Shown here: piece by piece, positions 35,221-43,286 of the stretch
Position numbering within the stretch: position 1 is the stretch's first letter
Layout of the letters: each line of letters opens with the position of its first letter
NCBI GenBank assembly: GCA_023396255.1
Contig: JAEWWU010000013.1
Location: 62,001 to 126,000 of the forward strand
Reading direction: 5' to 3'
From: Bacteroidota bacterium
Lineage (GTDB): Bacteria; Bacteroidota; Bacteroidia; Bacteroidales; Porphyromonadaceae
DNA: 64,000 bases
Notes under the pieces: generated by a model
What the model saw: the letters and a program-made list of their open reading frames with translations, nothing else
Database searches by the model: none
What the model was told of the DNA's origin: nothing
Program-made: the position numbers and the translations under genes

Positions 35221-36624
35221 ATGAAAAAGAATAAGCTAAGCATCGCCTTTTGGGTCTTTTTGGCAGCTACCCTGTGGGGAGTTGTAGTTGGTTGTGTACC
35301 CGAATCTTCGGTGGGCGACTCGCTCCGTCCGGACACAGATGCCCTCATAGCCCGTGTCGATTCTTTACCCCTATCGGTTCGCACCGTACCTGTTAAGTCC
35401 GTTTACAGCCGTTCTACCTACACTCTGTTGGGTGAAATTGTAGATCCCGTGTACGGCAACCTGCAAACAGCTTACATCAGCCGACTGCTATGCGCCCCGG
35501 GGTTTAAGTTCAACCACACCCCAATAGACCACAAGGTGGATTCCGTTTTTGTAACCATCTCTTTTCTCTCTTCAGTGGGCGATACGCTGGCTTGGAGCAA
35601 AGCCAATGTTTATGAAGTACACCAAGAGTTGCCTCGAGATCGCTATTCCGGAGATCTTTCTCGCTATGTTACCGATGCCACGCTTCTTGGATCTCGCTCC
35701 TACCAACCGGCAGACTCCAAAGAAGTACACGAAATACGGGTACAGGTTCCCAATGAACTGGGACAACGTTTTTATGATGCTTCGCGCAACCACCCCGAAT
35801 ACTTCGCCTCGCAAGATGCTTTTGAAAAGAATCTACTGCGCGGATTTTACGTAAAAACCTCGACCGGTTCCGGCTGTATTTTGAGCGTTCACGCCACCGA
35901 ATTGGAAATCTATTACTCACATCGGGTAGAGACCAAAACCAAGACAGGTGCGGACACAGTGTACAACAAAGCCGCCTTGGAACTTTTTGCTAATACTCGA
36001 CAACTTTACACACATAACGAGTTCAAGCATACAGGAATCAACAACCTTCTTGCAGCGCAGGCTCCGTTTGCATATATCAAAGCTCCTGCCGGAGTTGCTA
36101 CCGAACTAACGATTGCTGCCGAAGACTTGGCTCGCCTCTATCGAGGATACCTTGACTCCAAGGGCAACGTTTCTCTCAAACGCATTCTCAACAGCGCTCC
36201 ACTCACTGTAAAGGTCAACTTGCCGGAGCAATCCTCTCGCATCAACCCTCCGATCTACTTAATGTTGATGCCTACCGATTCGCTAAAGAGTTTCTTCGAA
36301 ACCAATCAAACCGAGTTGACCCGCCCCGAAGAGGCCTATCTCTCTTCCGGATACAGCATATCGAGCCGATACTATAAATTCGACAACATTGCCCGACTTG
36401 TAGACCTCCACCTCAATAAACACGCACACCTTGATGCTGCGGGTAAGGCTGTGGTGGACAAAGATCTCAAGATGATTTTGGTTCCCGTTCAACGTTCTTT
36501 CCTCTCCGGTAAGCAAACCACGGCAGCCATCAATAACTACATCTACCCGGCAGCCGTGCGACTGCACTTCCCTGCCGAAGAGCGTTTCCTCGTTGTCTCG
36601 GGATCGGGATACTACGTAAAATAA
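35221..36624 (+). CDS. DUF4270 lipoprotein
   Basis: 467 residues. A lipoprotein signal (VFLAATLWGVVVGC) precedes a long mature part with YTLLGEIVDPVYGNLQTAYISRL and related DUF4270 features. It is 39 bp after the glycogen-synthase-like gene. This gene pair recurs in Bacteroidetes. Function unknown; probably an outer-membrane-associated protein. Confidence 0.82.
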   Translation: MKKNKLSIAFWVFLAATLWGVVVGCVPESSVGDSLRPDTDALIARVDSLPLSVRTVPVKSVYSRSTYTLLGEIVDPVYGNLQTAYISRLLCAPGFKFNHTPIDHKVDSVFVTISFLSSVGDTLAWSKANVYEVHQELPRDRYSGDLSRYVTDATLLGSRSYQPADSKEVHEIRVQVPNELGQRFYDASRNHPEYFASQDAFEKNLLRGFYVKTSTGSGCILSVHATELEIYYSHRVETKTKTGADTVYNKAALELFANTRQLYTHNEFKHTGINNLLAAQAPFAYIKAPAGVATELTIAAEDLARLYRGYLDSKGNVSLKRILNSAPLTVKVNLPEQSSRINPPIYLMLMPTDSLKSFFETNQTELTRPEEAYLSSGYSISSRYYKFDNIARLVDLHLNKHAHLDAAGKAVVDKDLKMILVPVQRSFLSGKQTTAAINNYIYPAAVRLHFPAEERFLVVSGSGYYVK

Positions 36625-36694
36625 CAGGGTCGTCTCTTGTGTCTCCAATAAGACGCCAAGAAGGAGGTTCCCTCAACAGAGCAATCGCTTTCCG

Positions 36695-37747
36695 ATGAAC
36701 GAAGAGTTTGATATTCGCAACCGAACAGCCTCAACTGCAAGAAACGAAGACCTTGCGGTTGAGGCTGCTTTGCGTCCCAACCGATTTGCCTCTTTCAAAG
36801 GGCAAGATAAAGTGGTAGAAAACCTCAACATCTTTGTTCAAGCGGCACGTATGCGGGGCGAGGCTTTAGACCACGTATTGCTCTACGGTCCTCCGGGATT
36901 GGGTAAAACCACCCTAAGCAACATCATTGCCCAGGAGTTGGGAGCCGGGTTAAAAATCTCTTCGGGTCCCATATTGGATAAACCGGGCGACTTGGCAGGG
37001 CTGCTCACCTCTCTCGAAGAAGGAGATGTGCTCTTCATTGACGAAATTCACCGACTGAGCCACAACGTGGAAGAATACCTCTACTCGGCAATGGAAGATT
37101 TTCGTATCGACATTATGATTGACAAAGGTCCGGGGGCACGTTCCATACAAATTGAGCTCAACCCATTCACCTTGATAGGTGCCACTACCCGCAGCGGATT
37201 ACTCACTGCACCCTTGCGAGACCGCTTTGGCATCAATATGCACTTGGAGTATTACGATGCCGAAACGCTTTGTTCCATTGTCCTGCGCAGTGCTTCCATT
37301 CTCAATGTTCCCTGCGCCCCCGAAGCTGCTATGAATATTGCCCGACGCAGCAGGGGCACTCCGCGTATTGCCAACGCACTTCTCAAAAGAGTGAGAGACT
37401 TTGCACAGGTGTGTGGCAGCGGTGCCATAGACAACGAAATTGCGGCTCACGCTCTCAAGGCTCTAAATATAGATCCCTATGGACTCGATCGCATAGACCA
37501 CAAAATTCTGACCACCATCATAGACAAGTTTGACGGAGGACCTGTGGGTTTGTCCACCATTGCCACTGCTATGAGCGAGGACCCCGGAACGGTCGAAGAA
37601 GTTTACGAGCCTTTCCTCATCAAAGAAGGGTTTCTCAAGCGAACTCTAAGAGGGCGTGAAGCAACCCCTCTTGCCTACAGGCATTTGGGACGCACTCCAT
37701 CCATAGCGCACAATGGAGGGTCGCTCTTTGCCGACACGGAATTTTAG
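36695..37747 (+). CDS. ruvB: Holliday junction branch migration ATPase RuvB
   Basis: 350 residues. Walker A GPPGLGKTTLS (about 66-76), Walker B FIDEIHRLS (about 115), sensor GATTRSGLLT and the RuvB C-terminal winged helix (GPVGLSTIATAMSEDPGTVEEVYEPFL, then RGR). The length fits the family. It drives branch migration with RuvA. The next gene, xseA, starts 18 bp later. Confidence 0.96.
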   Translation: MNEEFDIRNRTASTARNEDLAVEAALRPNRFASFKGQDKVVENLNIFVQAARMRGEALDHVLLYGPPGLGKTTLSNIIAQELGAGLKISSGPILDKPGDLAGLLTSLEEGDVLFIDEIHRLSHNVEEYLYSAMEDFRIDIMIDKGPGARSIQIELNPFTLIGATTRSGLLTAPLRDRFGINMHLEYYDAETLCSIVLRSASILNVPCAPEAAMNIARRSRGTPRIANALLKRVRDFAQVCGSGAIDNEIAAHALKALNIDPYGLDRIDHKILTTIIDKFDGGPVGLSTIATAMSEDPGTVEEVYEPFLIKEGFLKRTLRGREATPLAYRHLGRTPSIAHNGGSLFADTEF

Positions 37748-37764
37748 TCTCTTCACTTCCTCCT

Positions 37765-39207
37765 ATGGCACAGTCTTATACTTTGAGTCAACTGCTGCTA
37801 TCGATCAAACGGGCAGTAGAACAGAGCCTCAATGGTTATTATTGGATCACAGCCGAAACAATTGATGTCAAAGTAGCCGGTCGCAACGGACACTGCTATT
37901 TGGAGTTGGTCGAAAAAGAACAGCAAGGCAATCAACCTGCGGCCAAGGTGCGTGCCTCCATTTGGAGCAATCGTTTCGGTTATCTCAATGCCAAATTCAT
38001 AGATACCACCGGCAGTTGTATTGTTTCGGGAATCAAGGTTTTGGTTCTGGTGCAAGTGCAGATGCATCCCGTTTATGGCTTGTCTTTGGTCATTCACGAC
38101 ATAGACCCCTCCTATACTTTGGGCGATCTGGTGCGTGCCAGACAAGAGGTGATAGAAGCCCTCAAAAAACAAGGAATATTGGAGCTTAACCAGTCGCTGC
38201 AACTACCCCGATTGGTACAGAAACTGGCAATTGTATCGGCTCCCAATGCAGCCGGGTATGGCGACTTTATGCACCATTTGGCACAAAACAACCTTGGCAT
38301 ACATTTCTACACAGCTCTTTTTCCGGCACAAATGCAGGGAACAGATGCCGATAGCTCCATCGTGCAAGCTCTGCACAGAATTGCGGATACCGATTTCCCC
38401 TTCGATGCTGTGGTCATCATACGCGGAGGTGGAGCCTCCACCGACCTCACGGCTTTTGACCGCTTTCCTCTTGCCGAGGCGGTAGCCCAATTCCCTATTC
38501 CCATTCTCTCGGGTGTAGGGCACGAACGAGACAAAAGCGTTTTGGATTTGGTGGCACACACCGCCTTTAAAACCCCCACCGCAGTAGCCGATTTTCTCAT
38601 CCAGCGTGCCGGTAATGAACTCAACCATCTGTCGCAATTGGGACAGATACTAAACGCTTCCATCGAAACGCTTATGCTTCAATCTCACCATAAGCAGACC
38701 CAAACCGAAGAACGACTGCAACGAGCCGTTACCCTCCGACAGCAGCAAATTGCCCTCAAAGCACAGCAGACCGAACAACGCTTGCGGGCAGCCGTGCGAC
38801 TCAATATCGGGTTACACAAAGAACGACGCAACAAAGTAGCGGCTATGCCTCAACGTCTTTCCTCCGCCCTGCTGCGTCACAACCAAAGGCAGATCAATAC
38901 CCTCAAAACGATTGAGCAAACATTATTGAGAGAAACTAACCGACAACTGGAGCAACAAAAACAACACCTCAAACATCTGACACAGCTCATAGAAGCCCTT
39001 CATCCGCAACAGATTTTACAAAAAGGCTTCGGAATTGTGCGGTACAAGAACAAAGCTCTACTCAACGGCGAAAGCCTACACTTTGGCGATCTGTTGGATA
39101 TAACCCTTGCCCACGGAGCTCTCATAGCTTCGGTTCAAAGCACCGGTTCTTCTCTCGAAAAAAACTTTTCCTCCGAAACAAACAACTCCGAAAAAGGGAA
39201 TATATAG
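37765..39207 (+). CDS. xseA: Exodeoxyribonuclease VII large subunit
   Basis: 480 residues. The OB-fold N-terminus (about 1-100) and the XseA signatures KLAIVSAPNAAGYGDFMH, VVIIRGGGASTDL and SGVGHERDKSVLDLVAHTAFKTPTAVADFL are present, followed by the Gln-rich coiled coil (about 300-410) and the C-terminal segment LQKGFGIVRYKNKALLNG. xseB is not found downstream in this window. Bases 38989-39143 of its 3' end are duplicated in two separated pieces downstream, at 39204-39255 (+) and 40236-40333 (-). Confidence 0.94.
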   Translation: MAQSYTLSQLLLSIKRAVEQSLNGYYWITAETIDVKVAGRNGHCYLELVEKEQQGNQPAAKVRASIWSNRFGYLNAKFIDTTGSCIVSGIKVLVLVQVQMHPVYGLSLVIHDIDPSYTLGDLVRARQEVIEALKKQGILELNQSLQLPRLVQKLAIVSAPNAAGYGDFMHHLAQNNLGIHFYTALFPAQMQGTDADSSIVQALHRIADTDFPFDAVVIIRGGGASTDLTAFDRFPLAEAVAQFPIPILSGVGHERDKSVLDLVAHTAFKTPTAVADFLIQRAGNELNHLSQLGQILNASIETLMLQSHHKQTQTEERLQRAVTLRQQQIALKAQQTEQRLRAAVRLNIGLHKERRNKVAAMPQRLSSALLRHNQRQINTLKTIEQTLLRETNRQLEQQKQHLKHLTQLIEALHPQQILQKGFGIVRYKNKALLNGESLHFGDLLDITLAHGALIASVQSTGSSLEKNFSSETNNSEKGNI

Positions 39208-39255
39208 AAGCCCTTCATCCGCAACAGATTTCGCAAAAAGGTTTCAGGATTGTGC
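39204..39255 (+). repeat. Partial copy of xseA 3' region, piece 1
   Basis: 52 bases matching xseA 38989-39040 with five mismatches (EALHPQQI then QKGF and IV in translation). It begins inside the final codons of xseA itself and ends in ATTGTGC at 39249-39255. Confidence 0.9.
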
Positions 39256-39629
39256 CCTTAAGCACGACAACAGCCACACTTTACCCAATTTATTGAAAAA
39301 CCGAAAAGAAAACCATCTCTTGTCGGATAGACCTATTCACGCACAAAAACTCGGAGGGTCCTATTTTGGATAAGAGGACTATTCCGAACATCTCTAAGGA
39401 ACATACGTCTATCAGGAATGACTTTGCAACCTTATTGCAAAGGAAATAGCTGTTAATCGAGGCATTGGAAGGGGAGGCTTTGCGAATTAGTGGAGCGGTG
39501 GCGAAGATGTGCAAGACGCCACCGTGTACAGGCTTCTTGTTGGGTCAAAGAAGAAACGCTCCAAAACGGATGTTTTGGAGCGTTTTTTGTGTACTTACTT
39601 TATAAATACCTAATTTTCAAGGTTTATTG
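39256..39629. other. Spacer between xseA piece 1 and ssrA
   Basis: Contains a GC-rich hairpin (GGTGGCG / CGCCACC, about 39494-39522), the terminator at 39555-39588 and a segment at about 39359-39383 whose TTTTGGATA loop recalls the dispersed repeat. A 74-codon reverse frame (39290-39514) is not accepted. No gene recognised. Confidence 0.5.
39555..39588. terminator. Terminator between xseA and ssrA
   Basis: Perfect 13-bp inverted repeat (39555-39567 and 39572-39584, AACGCTCCAAAAC and its complement), T run on + (TTTTTT) and TTTCTTC on -. It suits both convergent units. Confidence 0.88.
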
Positions 39630-40027
39630 TGGAGCTGGAGGGAGTTGAACCCTCGTCCAAACGCGGAGGCAAAGCGCTTTCTACATGTTTATTTGCACTT
39701 CAATTGTAGGGAAGAGACCTGCGGTGCAACGCCCAAGTCAATTCCTTAGCCCCTAAAATTTGAGCTTCGGACCGGGACAGCCCTCCGCCGAGCTTCTGTG
39801 TATGATGCTCTGTCATATGAAAAAAGGCAGAAGCGACCCTTTTTCGACAAAGTCTCGTCCGCACTTATAAGCGCGGATGAAGCGCTAACTTACTGTTCTT
39901 CGGTTACGCAGCGAGAGCGTAGTTATTTTCGCCATTTAGAAAGTTTGTTGCAAGGATTAAAGTGCATCACAACAAGCACTACATGCTTACGAATCACTTC
40001 TACACGCTGTCAAAGCCGGTCAGCCCC
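39630..40027 (-). ncRNA. ssrA: Transfer-messenger RNA (tmRNA)
   Basis: About 398 nt. The 5' end GGGGCTG (from 40027) pairs with the 3' CAGCTCC at 39631-39637; the 3' domain has a TpsiC arm GAGGGTTCAACTCCCTC. CCA is not encoded. The tag reading frame at 39933-39904 codes GENNYALAA then TAA; with the charged Ala this gives AGENNYALAA, the tag known from Porphyromonas gingivalis, which is the best taxonomic marker in the window. tmRNA rescues stalled ribosomes. It is transcribed opposite to xseA and lies inside the split xseA copy. Confidence 0.95.
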
Positions 40028-40078
40028 AAACGAGCAACACACCAATTTTATACAACGAAGTATAGGCATATCGTGGCG

Positions 40079-40086
40079 CAAATATA
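40079..40086 (-). promoter_or_regulatory. Putative -7 element of ssrA
   Basis: TATATTTG on the minus strand, about 52 bp before the mature tmRNA 5' end. Confidence 0.5.
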
Positions 40087-40235
40087 CTATTTATTTCCTT
40101 ATTTGTTTCGGAGGAAAAGTTTTTTCGAGGAAAAGAAATATTTTTTGAGGAAATCAATCCCCTGCAGATTTCCCAAACAAATGGAAGCAATTAGTCTTTT
40201 TGGGAGAGTCAATTGTCAATTTTGAGGGAATAATT

Positions 40236-40333
40236 CGTGCTTTGAACCAAAGCTATGAGAGCTCCGTGGGCAAGGGTTATATCCAACAGATCGCCAAAGT
40301 GTAGACTTTCGCCGTTGAGTAGGGCTTTGTTCT
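40236..40333 (-). repeat. Partial copy of xseA 3' region, piece 2 (inverted)
   Basis: 98 bases on the minus strand match xseA 39046-39143 with only three mismatches (KNKALLNGESLHFGDLLD in translation). It is the direct continuation of piece 1 (xseA coordinates differ by only 5 bases) but lies about 980 bp away and inverted. A second ATTGTGC is at 40335-40341. The rest of 40028-40513 holds only the ssrA and crp-like promoters as far as I can see. Confidence 0.9.
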
Positions 40334-40475
40334 TTATTGTGCGTAAAAAACGATCGATACAAACTATCATAAGGTTTTCGGTTCCAAACAAGCAATAGAA
40401 TTGCATCTCTCCCCACAAAGGCAATCCCCAACCGAGGGTGCCACCTCCTCTCCCGTCCCAAGCTGAAGTTTTTTC

Positions 40476-40483
40476 TATTTTTG
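40476..40483 (+). promoter_or_regulatory. Putative -7 element of the Crp-type regulator
   Basis: TATTTTTG, 30 bp before the ATG at 40514. The same octamer lies before the pirin gene (41152), so the two may share regulation. Confidence 0.5.
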
Positions 40484-40513
40484 CCCCATTGGCAAGCCAT
40501 AAGAAACATTATT

Positions 40514-41119
40514 ATGAAGGAATACCTATTCAGCGAATTTCTACGCTTCAATGCAAACCTCAATCAAGAACAGATGGAGCTGCTTTTTCGGGGAAGCAAA
40601 CTGCTCACTCCCCAAAAAGGAGAATTGCTCCTGACTCCCGGGGAGCGGTGCAAATATCGCTTCTTTATAGAACAAGGTGCCGTGCGAGAATATTTCATCG
40701 ACGAAAAGGGACGAGAACACCTCCTCCACTTTGCCATAGAGGGATGGTTCCTGATGAATGTAAACAGCATCTTTTTCGACCAACCATCCAACTATTTCAT
40801 CGAAACCATAGAACCCTCCAAGATTCTTCTTTTGGACGAAGATGCCGTGCAACATCTGGTGGCAGAAGATCGCGCCTTTGAAACACTCACACAAAACCTC
40901 CTCTACGAACACATCCAAATGCTACAACGACGCATCACCTCCCTGCAAAGCAACTCTGCCGAAGAACGGTACCTTTACTTTGCCGAAACTTATCCGGAGA
41001 TTGTTTCCCGAGTACCGCAAATGATGGTGGCTTCCTATCTCGGAATCGCTCCGGAAAGTCTAAGCCGTATTCGCAAAGAGCTTGCACACAAAAATAATGT
41101 TGCACCCAAACGCTCTTAA
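40514..41119 (+). CDS. Crp/Fnr-family transcriptional regulator
   Basis: 201 residues from the ATG at 40514; the earlier in-frame ATG at 40481 falls within the promoter element. A cyclic-nucleotide-binding-type beta-barrel (about 1-120: GELLLTPGERCKYRFFIEQGAVREYF) is followed by the long dimer helix and a short helix-turn-helix (VPQMMVASYLGIAPESLSRIRKEL). There are no Fnr-type iron-sulfur cysteines. The effector is unknown. It precedes a pirin gene and the ahpC/ahpF genes, so a redox role is plausible. Confidence 0.85.
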   Translation: MKEYLFSEFLRFNANLNQEQMELLFRGSKLLTPQKGELLLTPGERCKYRFFIEQGAVREYFIDEKGREHLLHFAIEGWFLMNVNSIFFDQPSNYFIETIEPSKILLLDEDAVQHLVAEDRAFETLTQNLLYEHIQMLQRRITSLQSNSAEERYLYFAETYPEIVSRVPQMMVASYLGIAPESLSRIRKELAHKNNVAPKRS

Positions 41120-41151
41120 CATAGATCAATGCACCGGTTTTTATCCTCGCC

Positions 41152-41159
41152 TATTTTTG
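41152..41159 (+). promoter_or_regulatory. Putative -7 element of the pirin gene
   Basis: TATTTTTG, 26 bp before the ATG at 41186. Confidence 0.5.
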
Positions 41160-41185
41160 TGTCGTAAACAAAAAAGATCAAGATT

Positions 41186-42064
41186 ATGAACACAAAAAAG
41201 ATTGATTTCGTTACGCATCCGCAATCGACACACTGGGTGGGGGATGGTTTTCGTGTGCACAACTTTATACCTTCCGTAGAAGGGCTCTCGATGCGAGATA
41301 TGGATCCCTTTATCCTTTTGGATTACAACGCCAAAAGAGAAGTTGCTCCCAGCACAATCCCGGGCGGAGTAGGTGTACATCCGCACAGAGGTTTTGAAAC
41401 CGTCACCATTGCCTACGAAGGAATGGTAGAGCATAATGACAGTGCCGGCAATGGAGGTGTGATAGGTCAGGGAGATGTACAATGGATGACTGCAGCCCGT
41501 GGAGTGCTTCACAAGGAATACCACGCCAAGGAGTGGGCACAAAAGGGTGGCACCTTTCAAATGGTGCAATTGTGGACCAACCTTCCTCGCAAAAACAAAA
41601 TGTCCGAACCCCGATACCAAGCCTTGCCCCACCAAACAATAACCCGAGTACAATTACCCAACGGGACTGGATACATCGAAGTAATTGCCGGTGAATACCA
41701 AGGCAATCGAGGGCCGGCAAAAACGCACTCACCCATTCATTTGATGAATGCCAAGCTGCACGAAGGAGCTGATGCCGAGTTTTCGTTTCCCGCACACTAC
41801 AACACGGCACTGTTGGTAATACAAGGGAGTATAGAGATACAAGGAATCGATGTACCGGTCGATAATCTTCTCAAATTTGCCAACGAAGGAGAGAGCTTTA
41901 CCCTCCGTGCCACAGCTCCCGATACCGTTGTGCTGATAATGAGCGGTGAACCTCTCAACGAACCCATTGTGTCATACGGTCCGTTTGTAATGAACACCAA
42001 AGAAGAAATCTTACAGGCATACGACGACCTTAACCACGGTAAATTCGGTTATCTGGAAGATTGA
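41186..42064 (+). CDS. Pirin family protein
   Basis: 292 residues, cupin-type. The metal site is in GVGVHPHRGFETVTIAYEG with HND downstream (about residues 55-80), and QWMTAARGVLHKEYH follows. Pirins are iron proteins; some bacterial members have quercetinase activity or bind metabolic enzymes. The preceding gene is a Crp-type regulator on the same strand, a common pairing. Exact role unknown. Confidence 0.9.
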   Translation: MNTKKIDFVTHPQSTHWVGDGFRVHNFIPSVEGLSMRDMDPFILLDYNAKREVAPSTIPGGVGVHPHRGFETVTIAYEGMVEHNDSAGNGGVIGQGDVQWMTAARGVLHKEYHAKEWAQKGGTFQMVQLWTNLPRKNKMSEPRYQALPHQTITRVQLPNGTGYIEVIAGEYQGNRGPAKTHSPIHLMNAKLHEGADAEFSFPAHYNTALLVIQGSIEIQGIDVPVDNLLKFANEGESFTLRATAPDTVVLIMSGEPLNEPIVSYGPFVMNTKEEILQAYDDLNHGKFGYLED

Positions 42065-42112
42065 TCGATCCTCTTGGCGAGAAAGATTTTCTTCGAATTG
42101 GCGTTGAAATAT

Positions 42113-42163
42113 CTTGGACAAAAGAAAAATTCGTAGGGAATTATCGAAAATTAGTTCCCTGCG
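42113..42163 (+). repeat. Dispersed palindromic intergenic repeat, copy B
   Basis: Matches the minus strand of 25130-25181 with about seven differences in 51 bases. The core inverted repeat is AGGGAATTA (42135-42143) and TAGTTCCCT (42152-42160), with one G-T type change relative to copy A. It is 290 bp before ahpC. Confidence 0.75.
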
Positions 42164-42250
42164 AAAAATTTTTTCTTGGGAGCCAATCCCAACGCCATCC
42201 GCAATGAGTAAAACAACCCTTGAAATAACGATTATAAGGAATACTTTTTA

Positions 42251-42301
42251 TTGATCAAGGCAAATTATTGATCAAGGCAAATTATTGACCAAGGCAAAAT
42301 A
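42251..42301 (+). repeat. Three 17-bp tandem repeats upstream of ahpC
   Basis: Unit ATTGATCAAGGCAAATT occurs twice exactly (42251-42267, 42268-42284) and once with two changes (42285-42301). Each unit carries the palindrome TTGATCAA or a near copy. It lies about 100 bp upstream of the predicted ahpC promoter and may be a set of regulator sites or simple slippage. Confidence 0.85.
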
Positions 42302-42400
42302 ACTGCAACGGGGACAAAAAAAAAACTCTTATCTCGCGAGATATAGATCTTGTGAATAGGTGTATAGACAAAGGCTGTGGTAGTTGCATCGCCACCACTA

Positions 42401-42408
42401 TACCTTTG
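42401..42408 (+). promoter_or_regulatory. Putative -7 element of ahpC
   Basis: TACCTTTG, 47 bp before the ATG at 42455. A TTG at 42384 is the nearest upstream match. The element lies in the open frame before that ATG, which argues for the 42455 start. Confidence 0.5.
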
Positions 42409-42454
42409 TCAAAAAAAGAAATACAAATCAATAAACCAAAAAAACTATACAGCT

Positions 42455-43018
42455 ATGTCTCAAATAGGAAAAGAAATCATTGACTTTAAGGTTGAAGCAT
42501 TTGACGGAAACAGTTTCCGTACCGTATCCAAACAAGATGTATTGGGCAAGTGGAGCGTATTCTTCTTCTACCCTGCCGATTTTACCTTTGTGTGTCCCAC
42601 CGAGTTGGAAGATCTTGCCGACCAGTACGAAGAATTCAAGAAAATAGGTTGTGAGATATACTCCGTTTCTTGCGACACTCACTTTACCCACAAGGCTTGG
42701 CACGATGCTTCCGAAACCATCAAAAAGATTAAGTACCCGATGTTGGCAGACCCCACACACGTGCTCTCTAACGGATTTGACGTATACATCGAAGCCGCAG
42801 GAATTTCCGAACGAGGCACTTTTGTGGTCAACCCTGAAGGAAAAATTATGGCATACGAAGTAGTGGCCGGCAATATCGGTCGCAATGCAGAAGAACTTCT
42901 TCGTCGCGTACAAGCGTTGCAATTTGTTGCCTCTCACGGAGATGAAGTATGCCCTGCCAAGTGGAAACAAGGCGCCGAAACACTCAAACCCAGCATCGAC
43001 CTCGTGGGCAAACTCTAA
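42455..43018 (+). CDS. ahpC: Alkyl hydroperoxide reductase peroxiredoxin subunit
   Basis: 187 residues from the ATG at 42455 (MSQIGKEIIDFKVEAF). The peroxidatic Cys is in FYPADFTFVCPTELEDL (about residue 47), and the resolving Cys in GDEVCPAKWK (about 166), a typical 2-Cys Prx of the AhpC type. It reduces peroxides using electrons from AhpF, which is encoded 268 bp downstream. The upstream region has tandem repeats and a promoter motif. Confidence 0.97.
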   Translation: MSQIGKEIIDFKVEAFDGNSFRTVSKQDVLGKWSVFFFYPADFTFVCPTELEDLADQYEEFKKIGCEIYSVSCDTHFTHKAWHDASETIKKIKYPMLADPTHVLSNGFDVYIEAAGISERGTFVVNPEGKIMAYEVVAGNIGRNAEELLRRVQALQFVASHGDEVCPAKWKQGAETLKPSIDLVGKL

Positions 43019-43029
43019 GCAGTAAAACC

Positions 43030-43080
43030 AAGAGAGGCATAGATGGGATTCCTCCCTACACCCCTTGTCTCTCTTGTTTT
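43030..43080 (+). terminator. Probable terminator of ahpC
   Basis: Arms AAGAGAGGCA (43030-43039) and TGTCTCTCTT (43066-43075), one mismatch, with a GGG/CCC inner pairing, then GTTTTA. ahpF is therefore probably transcribed partly on its own. Confidence 0.6.
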
Positions 43081-43286
43081 ATACTTTTCTTTTTCGCAGT
43101 TCTTTTTGGGGCTCCCTTTGGTTTCTCAATAAAGCGGTAACACAATAAGAGCTGCCTTTTTGGGATTATTCAATCTTTCTAAATCTGCGAGGTCTTCCGA
43201 TTTTAGTCTTCTTGTCAAGGAGCTTTAATAGGCGGACCTCTTTTCTTTTTCGCTCGTTTCACCACCCCTTATAATACCTCTTTATT

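Noticed and set aside
39290..39514. 74-codon reverse frame between xseA and ssrA
   Set aside because: No recognised family and no start context; could be part of a dispersed intergenic repeat, but I cannot show it.
39630..40027. ssrA as an integration site with an integrated island
   Set aside because: No integrase, no att-like duplicate of the tmRNA 3' end was found within the window; only the xseA pieces flank it.
42251..42301. CRISPR-like array
   Set aside because: The 17-bp units are directly adjacent with no spacers, and no cas gene is present.
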